Part shown: positions 1-6,828 of the stretch, in pieces | Position numbering within the stretch: the stretch's first letter is position 1 | Layout: each line of letters starts with the position of its first letter | From: Ruminococcaceae bacterium UBA5391 | GTDB taxonomy: Bacteria; Bacillota; Clostridia; Oscillospirales; Acutalibacteraceae | Reading direction: 5' to 3' | Assembly: GCA_002410755.1 (NCBI GenBank) | Contig: DHOL01000056.1 | Span: 8,071 to 16,803 of the forward strand | Length of the DNA stretch: 8,733 nt | The notes under the pieces: model-generated | What the model was told of the DNA's origin: nothing | The model's input: the letters and a program-made list of their open reading frames with translations, nothing else | Database searches by the model: none | Program-made: the position numbers and the translations under genes

Positions 1-34
1 ACTGCGGTGGGAGGCTTATTATCTTTACAGGGCC
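1..34. other. Short downstream flank of the giant gene, no complete feature
   Basis: Only 34 bases follow the TAA stop. The minus strand ends in GCCTCCCACCGCAGT, which could be the first arm of a terminator hairpin, but the partner arm would lie outside the window and nothing can be confirmed. Confidence 0.3.
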
Positions 35-3000
35 TTATTTACTGCATATTTTTTTCTTTCTCTTGTATCCGGCAAGCACTGCAATACCTGCTCCAGAAAT
101 CAGAAGGACTGAAATCCAAAGCGGCAGATTACTGCTGTCTTCGGTCTTCGCATTCTCAGATGTTTTGGTCTTGCCAGTTTCCACGGCCGGTATCGCTTCA
201 AATTCTGCCGTGACAGTTACATTGTCATCCGGCATGGTAAAGGTGTTTCCGCTGATTGCTTTACCATTAACCAAAATGTCTTTCAGTTTGTAGCCTTTGC
301 CCGGAGACGCCACCACAGTTACCTGATCCCCTGTACTGGCGTTGGATGGGCTTACTGAAATTGTCCCGCCTTCCTTCGGTTGTGTCACCGTAATATGATC
401 AGCAGTCTTTTCAAACTGAGCCGTTACAGTTGCATCAGCATCCGGCATGGTAAAGGAAGCAGTCAATTTCCCGGCGTCTGTCAAAGTGCCGGACGAGCAA
501 ACCCAACCCTTGAACTGATAGCCGTCTTCCGCAGCAGCCTCCAAGGTGATTTTCGTCCCGGCCGCATAGTTTCCGTCCGAATTGCTCACGAGCTTACCGC
601 CCTTTTCTGCACTGACGGTCAGTTTATGTGTGGTTGGCTGCTGCTCTTCTTTGTATACGTTCAGCGGGATTCGGAAGGCAGAATTGATGTTGAAATTTTT
701 GATTGCTGTAACACCGTCATCTGTTACCCCGCGCACCGTAGAAGTATCGCCGATATTCAGGCGGATTGTTCCATCTGCAAGTTTCTGGGCACCCAAGATA
801 CAGTATGTGGCATTATAAACAAAGCGCCCGCTCTTTTTGTGGTCATAGCCACTCGGATCAGATGCTGTCCTATTGAGGTCGAAAACATCGGAGTTGTCAA
901 CATAGATATATTTGCCCACAAGGTCTGTTGGATTTACTTCATTTTCTGATTTAATATCGATGTAGTTTTCGGCAGTCAGGGTATCGGTCATGCCGGTAAC
1001 TTTTCCGGTAACGGAAGCCTGAGCCTGCGTGCTGCCAATCTGGCTTCCATCCAGCAGATAAGTCTGAACGGCTTTTCCGTCTTTCTCCGAATAAACTCCA
1101 AAGAACCCTTTAAAATCGAATTTGTCGGCAACACGGTACGTTGAATCCGTGTCAAGTGAATTGACAATATAATCTGTTCTGCCGTTTTTCAGCACTACCT
1201 TGATGGCACGGACTTTTTGGCTGTCAGCCGTTTTTCCGTCCTTGGTAACGGTCAGCGGTTCAATAGAAGCAATATTGCTCTGTTCCTCATAAGGCTCCAG
1301 AACGGTGGTAAAGGTAGTCGCGCCTTTTCCGGTAACCATCAGGTTCTGCAGGCTGTGCACCTTTGTGTAGTTCTGCGGCGGAACAATTTCACCAAGCATC
1401 ACGCGGCTGTAATCACCGGCATTCAACATGGTAACTTTCAGATGGACATTGGTGTCCGCGCTGTCCCCTCCCTTATACTGGTTCCAGGTATCCTTTACGT
1501 TCCAATCTACGCTGAAGGAGCTGCCGTTTTTGGTGTACTGGTAAACATTCTGCATGGTCTCCGGTTGATAACCATTGCTCGGAGCGACCTGCTTCGCGCT
1601 GCTTAGGCCGGAAAGAACTGTTTTTGCCTTGTCAATTTCCATTGTGTGAAGATTATACTGATATTCCTGGCTCGAGTTTTTGCCTTTTACCCGGAACAGG
1701 TCAACAATATAAGAATTCTGGTCGTCAATCCGGATCAACGCGGAAGTGCGTTGAAACAAATCGGCAAAGGAAACGCCGCCATTAATAACGCCCGGCGTAT
1801 TTGCGCTGATAATCTGAACATTTTTATTGCTGCCGTCAAAGTGGTCAATATAGCCATAGTTTCGGTAATGCTTATAATAAGTGTTATCGGTTGCGGTGCT
1901 GAAACTGACGGTGTTATGTGCCATGTTGCTGTTTTCCATAATTTTGGCATCGCTGTTTCCGCTTCCCGCTGTGTTCGGGTAGCCAAGATCCGGGAGCAGG
2001 TCAAGGTTGTAGCCAATGTAGCCAAGGTTCAACGGATCCGCATGGCCGTGGCTGCTGCCGGCAGAACCATAGAACATCCAGAGGGCGCGCTGTGTTGTAT
2101 CCGATTTGATTCCAAGCGGCGGCATTGTCTTTCCGGCCTCAAGAAGATACAGGTCATACACGCCCATCTTCATGTTCCCGGAGCCGCCTTCGCAGGTAAA
2201 GGTAAGTGTATTGCCTGTGCGTTGCAGGCCGGAAACATCGGCAATCTTAATCAGGTTTGTTCCTGCCTGACGCTCCGTGCTGCCAAAGTCTACCGTACCG
2301 AGGTTCTTGCCGTTCAGGGTAAGCCCCCATTTGCCCCAGCCACCGGGGTAATTGTGGATTTTCAGATAGAGCTGGTAGGAAGAATCCATCCCGCTTAAAT
2401 CGAACTGATAGCTGACTGATGCGCCAACCTTGCCGTTTGGATCAATCTGGTCAAGGCCTTTAAAGTTGTCATTAGAGGCGCCATCCGCATAGGATTTTTT
2501 CAGGGACGGGAAAAAGAGATCTTTCCCGCGGTATGCGGCAGAAGTTTTGTCAACACCGTCGCGCAGGATGCCTAGGCCAAACGAAGCAAAGTTCTGCGAA
2601 GAAAGGTTCAATTCACCTTTGCTGTTGACAACAGCTTGAATTTTCTTCGCAGCGGCCATGGGATCGGCCGACATGATGCTCGTATGGAGGTTGGAAGACG
2701 ATTTGGAATTCAGCAGGTAAAGCGTCTGCGCAAGGACATCATAATCGCCTTTTGCTCCACCTGTCGGGTCGAGAGACGTCAGCCGGTCATATGCTTTGAG
2801 GAGAAGGTCCGGGTCGAGAATTGAGGTATCCGGCTTTGCAGTTGCTCCGGTATCCCCAATATTGGGGATATATTCATTTGTCAGGAGATAATTGCAGTCG
2901 GAGAGAAGCATTTTACGAAAGCGGGAATTCAGATAGAGATCCGACGATGTTCCTGCCGGCAAATTCAGCAAATGTTCTTTTCCAGCCGAATCCTTTGGAA

Positions 3001-6000
3001 GCTGATACTCGTCAAGCACATCGGCAACTTCGATCCATGAATTCGTCCAGCCGGAATTATAGCCAAGCGAACATTCATAGCCCTGGCCATCAGGATCTAC
3101 ATCATTGTCCAGCACCCCGAGGATATTGCCGGTGCGTTTTTCCTTTGGCGTGGTATAGTCACAGTCGCCCGGCGCGTAGTCGAGGTTCAGCCATTCCTGG
3201 GTTTCCGGATAATGGTCCATAATCACCGCCGCAACGGCGAGCGTGGTCTGAGGTGCGCCCGGATTAGCGCTTAGGTCGCCGTCACAAAATGCCTTCTCAA
3301 TTTCGCGGATAATGCCGTCTTCAAAATGGACTTTGAGACGGCTGCTGTTGCCTTCCTGCGGGTTCCCGCTGGCTTTAGCAAGGAATTCGCGCGTACTGTC
3401 AGACATTGTTGCAATGGCAGGATAAATGGCATCATAGGAATAGAGGAAATTCTTTGAATCGGTATTGTCCCAAATGCTCCCAACCAGACGGCCGAGCGAC
3501 TTGGGAGTATTGTGCCCGTCGCTGTTGGTAAATCCGTAGTATCCGTTATGCGGATATGCACTGAGATGCATGTTCGGGTATTCATCTGCAACACGGTCCA
3601 GAAGGATAATCGCAGCATCCGCATACTTCTGCGCACCGGTATAGAGATAAGCCTGTGCAAAGTCGTGAATCATCCCATAAACAATGGAGGAGTTTCCGTG
3701 CCAGATGGCAAAGTGGGCATAATAGCCGACAAAGGTATATGGGTTGCCATATTTTTCAGTATCGGTTCCGTCCCAGTTGTAGCCCATGCCATCATCAACG
3801 CCCCAGCTAAGATCGGTCTTGATGGAATGAATGGTCTGCTCAATCTGGTTGTCGGTGTACATCCTGGCTCCATTGGATGTTTTAGCTTCTGTCAGCTCTT
3901 TGCGGACTTTTTCCTCTGTTTCTTCCGGAAGGCCGTTTACAGCATAAAGGTTTACAAGGTTGCCTTTTTCGCCTTTCGCAATCAATTCATTATTGCGTGA
4001 TTTTGCAAGCTTTGCGTCAAAGTCGCCGACCTCATTCAGGCCGTTCTTATAGTAAGCGGCAAAGTCATTGGTTGGGAACTGCATTCCGCAGTACGGGCAG
4101 GTGATTTTCCAGTCTTCTTTGCTGGTATCCCACGTATACGGATAATTCCCATCCGAATTGATAACCGCACGCCCGCAGACAAGGCACCCGTCCGGGTTTA
4201 CTCCGAAGGTACGGCCAATATCTTGGGAAGGGACCACGCTGCGCAGAGCTGCGTCGGTTGGATATTCTGAAAGCCATTTTTCAGCTGTTGTTACGGCTAC
4301 GCTCTTCTCGTTTTGCCCCCAGGAATATGTATCCGCATTGGTCCGCAGATTTTTTACACGCTCCTCTGTGTAATAGGAGGCACGTGTCTTTACAGGGTTA
4401 ACGGCTTTGATTTCTGCTTCCGCAGTATCGCTGAGGCCTCCGTAAGTGGCCGTCAGTTTCACCGTTCCCACCGTGTTGCAAACGAGGAAAGTCTTGCCGT
4501 CTTCTGTTTTTACCGACGCGTTTTCCGCTGAGAAAGATGCCTTTGAAGTCAGGTCAGTCTCGCTGCCGTCACTTAAAACCCCGCGCGCCGCAACAGTAAC
4601 CTGATCGCCCTGGTAAAGGTTAGTCGATAGGATCAAAGCATGGACAGACTGCATTGCAACCACAGAAATGGTAAACGATTGCTTTAATGTCTTCCCGCTC
4701 CAAACGCCGGAAACGGTGATGGTGACTTTTCCGGTCTTCAACGCCTTTAAATTCATACCATCAGCCGAAACAGTTGACGGGTCACTGCTGACTGCCGTAA
4801 GCTTTGATTCCCGAATTTCATCTTCTGACAGGGTATGGGTGGTCATATCACTCAGGCTGACGGATGGGCTAAGTTTCATGGTCCCGCCAACAGCGAGCAC
4901 TGTGTCATTTTCGGGAACAATAAGTAATAATGGCTCGGCGCTGTCTATCACATTAATTGGGACTGACGCTGTTTTAGTAATGCCGTCGAGCGTCAGGCTG
5001 GCAGTGATAGTAACGGAACCAGCCGTTTTGAAATGGAAGGCAGGCACATTGTCTGCCTGAGTCACTTCGGCGATTGCCGGATTGCTGGATGTATAGGAAA
5101 CTGCCATCTTGTCATCCGTGACTGCGGTGCCGTCCGACATCTCGGCAGAAGCTTTCAGAAAATCCGCTGCTTTTACTGTAATTCCTTTTGTGAAAATGTT
5201 CTGCTGCGCTTTCAGTGTTAGGGAAGAAAGGCCGTCTTTGTCGGAGGCATCCATCCCGCTGACTGCCATCGCATCTGCCGAAGCAAAGTACCAGCCTTCT
5301 GACTGGAGCTGCGCAATGGTTTCACCGTCAAAATTCTGCTGGTAAATGACTTTGCCGCTGTCCTTTACGGCAAAGTTATCGTAAAGGCTGCTTCCATCCC
5401 AGTACGTCCCTTCCGCGTCACCGTCACCGATCCACCCAAACTGAGTCGGTATATCGGTGGAAGAACTTGTTCCGGTAAAGCAGACTTTTCCGTTTATTGA
5501 AATCTCAACTTTGCTGCCGTCTACATCAATGTCAAAATGGTTCCACTTCTTCATATTCATCATAAGGTCTGCACGCTTGCTGCCAAGCATAAACTGCAAG
5601 CCCTCAGAATTGTTCTTAATCAGGTTTTTCATCAGGCCGTCTTGGCTGAACTCCGCCACCTGGAAGAAGCAGTTGCTGCTGTCCGCAGCGGTCGGAGCAA
5701 CGACATTTTTATAGTCAAAGCTGATGGAATACTGATTGGATTTTATGCCCAGATTGTCTTTTCTGGCCCATCCCGGCTTATTATTATTTCTGCTTATCTG
5801 AAGGGAGCCTTTTTCTGTGCTTGGTTTCTTCACCGGATCCGCCTGAACTACGGAGCTAAGGCCAGAACCGGCCTGTGCAAATTTCCAGCCTTCTTTTTCC
5901 AGGGAATCCAGTGTTGCCTGTTCAAAATCCTGGGAGTAGACATCTTTCCCGTCTTTTGTAATCTTAAAATTGTCAAACTGTCCGATGCCGCCGGTCCCCT

Positions 6001-6559
6001 CATAGGCACCGCCCAGCAGCAACGTTTTCAGTTTTCCGCTGCTTGTGGGATCAAAGGAACTGTCCGTAATTTTCGTGCCATTGATATAAAACTCAAAGGC
6101 TCCGCCATTGACACGATACTCCATATGATTCCAGACTGAAAGGTCCGCTACCGGATAAATGGCCACGCCATTATAGCGGACTGTGTAGTTGTCATTCCCG
6201 TTCATCCCGAAATCATAGATTTTGCTGGGCCCAATCAAGCCGCCGGCTGTCCCTTCTGCTTTCCACAGGGTGTAATTGATCCGGCCGTTCTTTGCCGCCA
6301 GATTGCGGTAATCGTAGCTGATCGTGTAAGCCCCGTCAACTTGCTTATCTTCAGGGAGGATAAGTTTAGCCCATGCATAATCCACTTTGTTTCCTTTTTG
6401 CCCTGCATTGATCTGCAAAGCATGGTTCTGGTCTTCTTCCGGCCCGGAGGTACCCGCCGCAGACGCAGCCAGCGGAGACACGGCAAGCAGGGTAGCAAAA
6501 GACAAAATGCAGGCCAGTACGCGCCGTCCGCAGCGGCACATTTTCACTTTCTTTTTCAT
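35..6559 (-). CDS. Giant exported heparinase II/III-superfamily protein (candidate polysaccharide lyase), multidomain, C-terminally membrane anchored
   Basis: Intact 2174-residue reading frame. The ATG follows a strong AGGAGG by 9 bases and opens a typical signal peptide (MKKK, hydrophobic core, ASA/A near residue 34). Visible parts: two LamG-like domains (about 46-228 and 253-426); three Big-like Ig domains (about 445-539, 540-639, 640-720); catalytic module from Y729, with CxxC pairs at 792/795 and 821/824, an alpha-helical toroid to about 1337, a beta-sandwich-like segment 1338-1487, then the heparinase II/III C-terminal signature H1504-G-H-A-D1508 and A-H1548-N-T-V; two InlB-B-like repeats (1978-2122); membrane segment about 2145-2164 and a KRKKK tail. 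Enzymes of this superfamily (PL12/15/17/21-like folds) cleave uronic-acid polysaccharides by beta-elimination. Family assignment rests on motifs and general layout recognised by eye. Substrate is unknown: no sulfatase, unsaturated glucuronyl hydrolase or sugar transporter is present in the window. An upstream promoter and the preceding terminator suggest its own transcription unit. Lyase activity is inference; a surface-binding role without catalysis is possible (see NPGAPQ finding). Confidence 0.75.
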   Translation of the reverse strand: MKKKVKMCRCGRRVLACILSFATLLAVSPLAASAAGTSGPEEDQNHALQINAGQKGNKVDYAWAKLILPEDKQVDGAYTISYDYRNLAAKNGRINYTLWKAEGTAGGLIGPSKIYDFGMNGNDNYTVRYNGVAIYPVADLSVWNHMEYRVNGGAFEFYINGTKITDSSFDPTSSGKLKTLLLGGAYEGTGGIGQFDNFKITKDGKDVYSQDFEQATLDSLEKEGWKFAQAGSGLSSVVQADPVKKPSTEKGSLQISRNNNKPGWARKDNLGIKSNQYSISFDYKNVVAPTAADSSNCFFQVAEFSQDGLMKNLIKNNSEGLQFMLGSKRADLMMNMKKWNHFDIDVDGSKVEISINGKVCFTGTSSSTDIPTQFGWIGDGDAEGTYWDGSSLYDNFAVKDSGKVIYQQNFDGETIAQLQSEGWYFASADAMAVSGMDASDKDGLSSLTLKAQQNIFTKGITVKAADFLKASAEMSDGTAVTDDKMAVSYTSSNPAIAEVTQADNVPAFHFKTAGSVTITASLTLDGITKTASVPINVIDSAEPLLLIVPENDTVLAVGGTMKLSPSVSLSDMTTHTLSEDEIRESKLTAVSSDPSTVSADGMNLKALKTGKVTITVSGVWSGKTLKQSFTISVVAMQSVHALILSTNLYQGDQVTVAARGVLSDGSETDLTSKASFSAENASVKTEDGKTFLVCNTVGTVKLTATYGGLSDTAEAEIKAVNPVKTRASYYTEERVKNLRTNADTYSWGQNEKSVAVTTAEKWLSEYPTDAALRSVVPSQDIGRTFGVNPDGCLVCGRAVINSDGNYPYTWDTSKEDWKITCPYCGMQFPTNDFAAYYKNGLNEVGDFDAKLAKSRNNELIAKGEKGNLVNLYAVNGLPEETEEKVRKELTEAKTSNGARMYTDNQIEQTIHSIKTDLSWGVDDGMGYNWDGTDTEKYGNPYTFVGYYAHFAIWHGNSSIVYGMIHDFAQAYLYTGAQKYADAAIILLDRVADEYPNMHLSAYPHNGYYGFTNSDGHNTPKSLGRLVGSIWDNTDSKNFLYSYDAIYPAIATMSDSTREFLAKASGNPQEGNSSRLKVHFEDGIIREIEKAFCDGDLSANPGAPQTTLAVAAVIMDHYPETQEWLNLDYAPGDCDYTTPKEKRTGNILGVLDNDVDPDGQGYECSLGYNSGWTNSWIEVADVLDEYQLPKDSAGKEHLLNLPAGTSSDLYLNSRFRKMLLSDCNYLLTNEYIPNIGDTGATAKPDTSILDPDLLLKAYDRLTSLDPTGGAKGDYDVLAQTLYLLNSKSSSNLHTSIMSADPMAAAKKIQAVVNSKGELNLSSQNFASFGLGILRDGVDKTSAAYRGKDLFFPSLKKSYADGASNDNFKGLDQIDPNGKVGASVSYQFDLSGMDSSYQLYLKIHNYPGGWGKWGLTLNGKNLGTVDFGSTERQAGTNLIKIADVSGLQRTGNTLTFTCEGGSGNMKMGVYDLYLLEAGKTMPPLGIKSDTTQRALWMFYGSAGSSHGHADPLNLGYIGYNLDLLPDLGYPNTAGSGNSDAKIMENSNMAHNTVSFSTATDNTYYKHYRNYGYIDHFDGSNKNVQIISANTPGVINGGVSFADLFQRTSALIRIDDQNSYIVDLFRVKGKNSSQEYQYNLHTMEIDKAKTVLSGLSSAKQVAPSNGYQPETMQNVYQYTKNGSSFSVDWNVKDTWNQYKGGDSADTNVHLKVTMLNAGDYSRVMLGEIVPPQNYTKVHSLQNLMVTGKGATTFTTVLEPYEEQSNIASIEPLTVTKDGKTADSQKVRAIKVVLKNGRTDYIVNSLDTDSTYRVADKFDFKGFFGVYSEKDGKAVQTYLLDGSQIGSTQAQASVTGKVTGMTDTLTAENYIDIKSENEVNPTDLVGKYIYVDNSDVFDLNRTASDPSGYDHKKSGRFVYNATYCILGAQKLADGTIRLNIGDTSTVRGVTDDGVTAIKNFNINSAFRIPLNVYKEEQQPTTHKLTVSAEKGGKLVSNSDGNYAAGTKITLEAAAEDGYQFKGWVCSSGTLTDAGKLTASFTMPDADATVTAQFEKTADHITVTQPKEGGTISVSPSNASTGDQVTVVASPGKGYKLKDILVNGKAISGNTFTMPDDNVTVTAEFEAIPAVETGKTKTSENAKTEDSSNLPLWISVLLISGAGIAVLAGYKRKKKICSK
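38..154 (-). other. C-terminal anchor: degenerate sortase-type signal, membrane helix, basic tail
   Basis: Residues 2136-2174: NAKTED, a short SSN linker, hydrophobic segment from L2145 to G2164, then YKRKKKICSK. The layout is that of an LPXTG-like cell-wall sorting signal, but P-K-T-G-D is replaced by A-K-T-E-D (A2137 is GCG at 149-151, E2140 is GAA at 140-142). The segment can still hold the protein in the membrane with the bulk outside; covalent wall attachment by a standard sortase is doubtful. Confidence 0.6.
194..628 (-). repeat. Two InlB-B-like (Flg_new-type) C-terminal repeats
   Basis: Residues 1978-2051 (HKLTVSAEKGG ... GYQFKGW ... FTMPDADATVTAQFE) and 2055-2122 (HITVTQPKEGG ... GYKLKDILVNG ... 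FTMPDDNVTVTAEFE) share the frame of G-G start, G-(T/D)-x-(I/V) strand, G-Y-x-(F/L)-K, F-T-M-P-D and V-T-A-x-F-E. These are standard divergent InlB-B repeats of Gram-positive surface proteins and probably act as a stalk between enzyme and membrane. Confidence 0.8.
1913..2050 (-). other. Heparinase II/III C-terminal signature (HGHAD ... AHNTV)
   Basis: H1504-G-H1506-A-D1508-P-L-N-L is followed by DLLPDLGYPN and then A-H1548-N1549-T-V-S-F. In the heparinase II/III-like family (Pfam Hepar_II_III) the H-x-H-x-D and H-N-T-V elements belong to the conserved C-terminal module, and a histidine in this region takes part in metal binding or catalysis. All signature residues are present, which argues that this half of the module is not decayed. 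Confidence 0.75.
2099..2548 (-). other. Beta-sandwich-like (CBM-like) segment apparently inserted in the catalytic module
   Basis: Residues about 1338-1487 separate FGLGILRDGVD (1327-1337) from TTQRALWMFYGSAG (1488-1501), which I would expect to be nearly adjacent in simpler relatives. The segment has alternating hydrophobic strands, YQFDLSGM, LYLKIHNYPGG, LTLNGKNLG, TNLIKIADVSGL and NTLTFTCEGG, the rhythm of a galactose-binding-like or carbohydrate-binding jelly roll. The limits are approximate and the domain family is not recognised. Confidence 0.5.
4088..4186 (-). other. Zinc-knuckle-like four-cysteine segment at the start of the catalytic module
   Basis: C792-L-V-C795-G and C821-P-Y-C824-G are 26 residues apart, the second followed by MQFPTNDF. 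Two CxxCG knuckles at this distance look like a zinc ribbon, and I recall a C-P-x-C-G-x-x-F-P-x-N-D-F segment in some heparinase II/III-like proteins of Gram-positives. Metal binding is inferred. In an exported protein the alternative is disulfide bonding. Confidence 0.55.
5282..6424 (-). repeat. Tandem pair of LamG/concanavalin-like domains in the giant protein
   Basis: Two diverged protein repeats lie head to tail just after the signal peptide. Aligned landmarks: WNH at 143 and 339; DNF at 196 and 394; K-(V/D)-(V/I)-Y-x-Q-(D/N)-F after it; and E-G-W-x-F-A with W225 and W423. The last two landmarks are spaced exactly 198 residues apart. The pattern (W-N-H followed by beta strands, I-N-G, then a D-N-F strand) is that of LamG_3 or DUF1080-like sugar-binding jelly rolls. 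The likely role is carbohydrate binding for the enzyme. The ligand is not deducible. Confidence 0.7.
6458..6559 (-). other. Signal peptide of the giant lyase-like protein
   Basis: Residues 1-34 show a basic n-region (MKKKVKMCRCGRR), a hydrophobic core (VLACILSFATLLAVSPL) and a small-residue AASAA cleavage region, so Sec export with signal peptidase I cleavage after A34 or A35 is expected. The two cysteines at 8 and 10 lie before the hydrophobic core and C17 lies inside it; none sits at a lipobox-like cleavage position, so a lipoprotein is unlikely. Confidence 0.85.
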
Positions 6560-6568
6560 TCAATTTTT

Positions 6569-6574
6569 CCTCCT
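6569..6574 (-). promoter_or_regulatory. Ribosome binding site of the giant gene
   Basis: The minus strand reads AGGAGG inside GAGGAGGAAA, 9 bases before the ATG at 6559. It is a full Shine-Dalgarno match and fixes this start, which also gives a complete signal peptide. Confidence 0.85.
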
Positions 6575-6641
6575 CTTTCAGCTAATAATTGGTTTACTTG
6601 ATTCAACGAATTTACGGTTCATCATATATATGTATATTAAT

Positions 6642-6670
6642 TTTGTACCACTGTTAATACAATTTGGCAA
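6642..6670 (-). promoter_or_regulatory. Candidate sigma-A promoter (extended -10) of the giant gene
   Basis: On the minus strand TTGCCA (6665-6670) is followed after exactly 17 bases by TACAAA (6642-6647), and TGG directly precedes the -10, giving an extended -10 element. A transcript start near 6635 would leave a leader of about 75 bases before the ATG. Matches are 5/6 and 4/6 to consensus. Transcription itself is inferred. Confidence 0.45.
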
Positions 6671-6687
6671 ATATGCTCTTTTTTTAT

Positions 6688-6693
6688 ATTATA
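6688..6693 (-). promoter_or_regulatory. Second candidate -10 box (TATAAT) upstream of the giant gene
   Basis: A perfect TATAAT occurs on the minus strand, but the hexamer 17 bases upstream (6711-6716, ATAAAA) is a poor -35 and there is no proper TG extension. The surrounding DNA is very AT-rich, so a chance match is plausible. It would give a leader of roughly 120 bases. Confidence 0.3.
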
Positions 6694-6707
6694 CTCCAAG
6701 TCTGGAA

Positions 6708-6724
6708 ATATTTTATTAAAATAT
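6708..6724. repeat. AT-only inverted repeat upstream of the giant gene
   Basis: ATATTTTA and TAAAATAT are perfect 8-base arms around one central base. It overlaps where the -35 of the TATAAT-box candidate would lie, so it could be an operator, but low sequence complexity makes chance a real alternative. The rest of the 6575-6760 gap shows no gene and no other clear structure apart from a short CATATATATG palindrome at 6623-6632. Confidence 0.3.
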
Positions 6725-6760
6725 CATAAAGAAACAAGCAATGGCTGCTAAAAGGGGATT

Positions 6761-6801
6761 AAAAAAGCCTCCCGCTATAAAATTCCGTAGCGGGAAGCCT
6801 T
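6761..6801 (-). terminator. Intrinsic terminator after the ABC permease gene
   Basis: Minus-strand transcript: AAGGCTTCCCGCTA (6801-6788) pairs with TAGCGGGAGGCTTT (6777-6764) over 14 base pairs, two of them G-U, with a 10-base loop, followed directly by a run of T (six including stem bases, 6766-6761). It lies 28 bases past the permease stop. It should separate the transporter operon from the downstream giant gene. On the plus strand no clean T run follows, so it is not convincingly bidirectional. Confidence 0.88.
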
Positions 6802-6828
6802 CCATGTATTTTTAGTGCTTTTAGCTTT

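Noticed and set aside
1..34. Possible terminator of the giant gene
   Set aside because: Only one GC-rich arm is inside the window, so neither the hairpin nor the T run can be shown.
2123..2130. IPAVETGK as the true sorting motif
   Set aside because: The spacing from Pro to Thr-Gly does not fit the LPXTG pattern and it lies about 16 residues before the membrane segment, whereas NAKTED sits at the usual place.
1646..2398. Plus-strand 250-codon open frame (also 380-949, 1217-1606, 3512-4000 and 5537-6139)
   Set aside because: All lie antisense to the intact giant gene, whose domains are clearly recognisable in the minus frame. The translated products show no family motif and look like composition-driven shadows.
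6560..6760. Riboswitch or structured leader before the giant gene
   Set aside because: The leader is short and AT-rich, with no recognisable aptamer core and no second terminator hairpin near the ribosome binding site.
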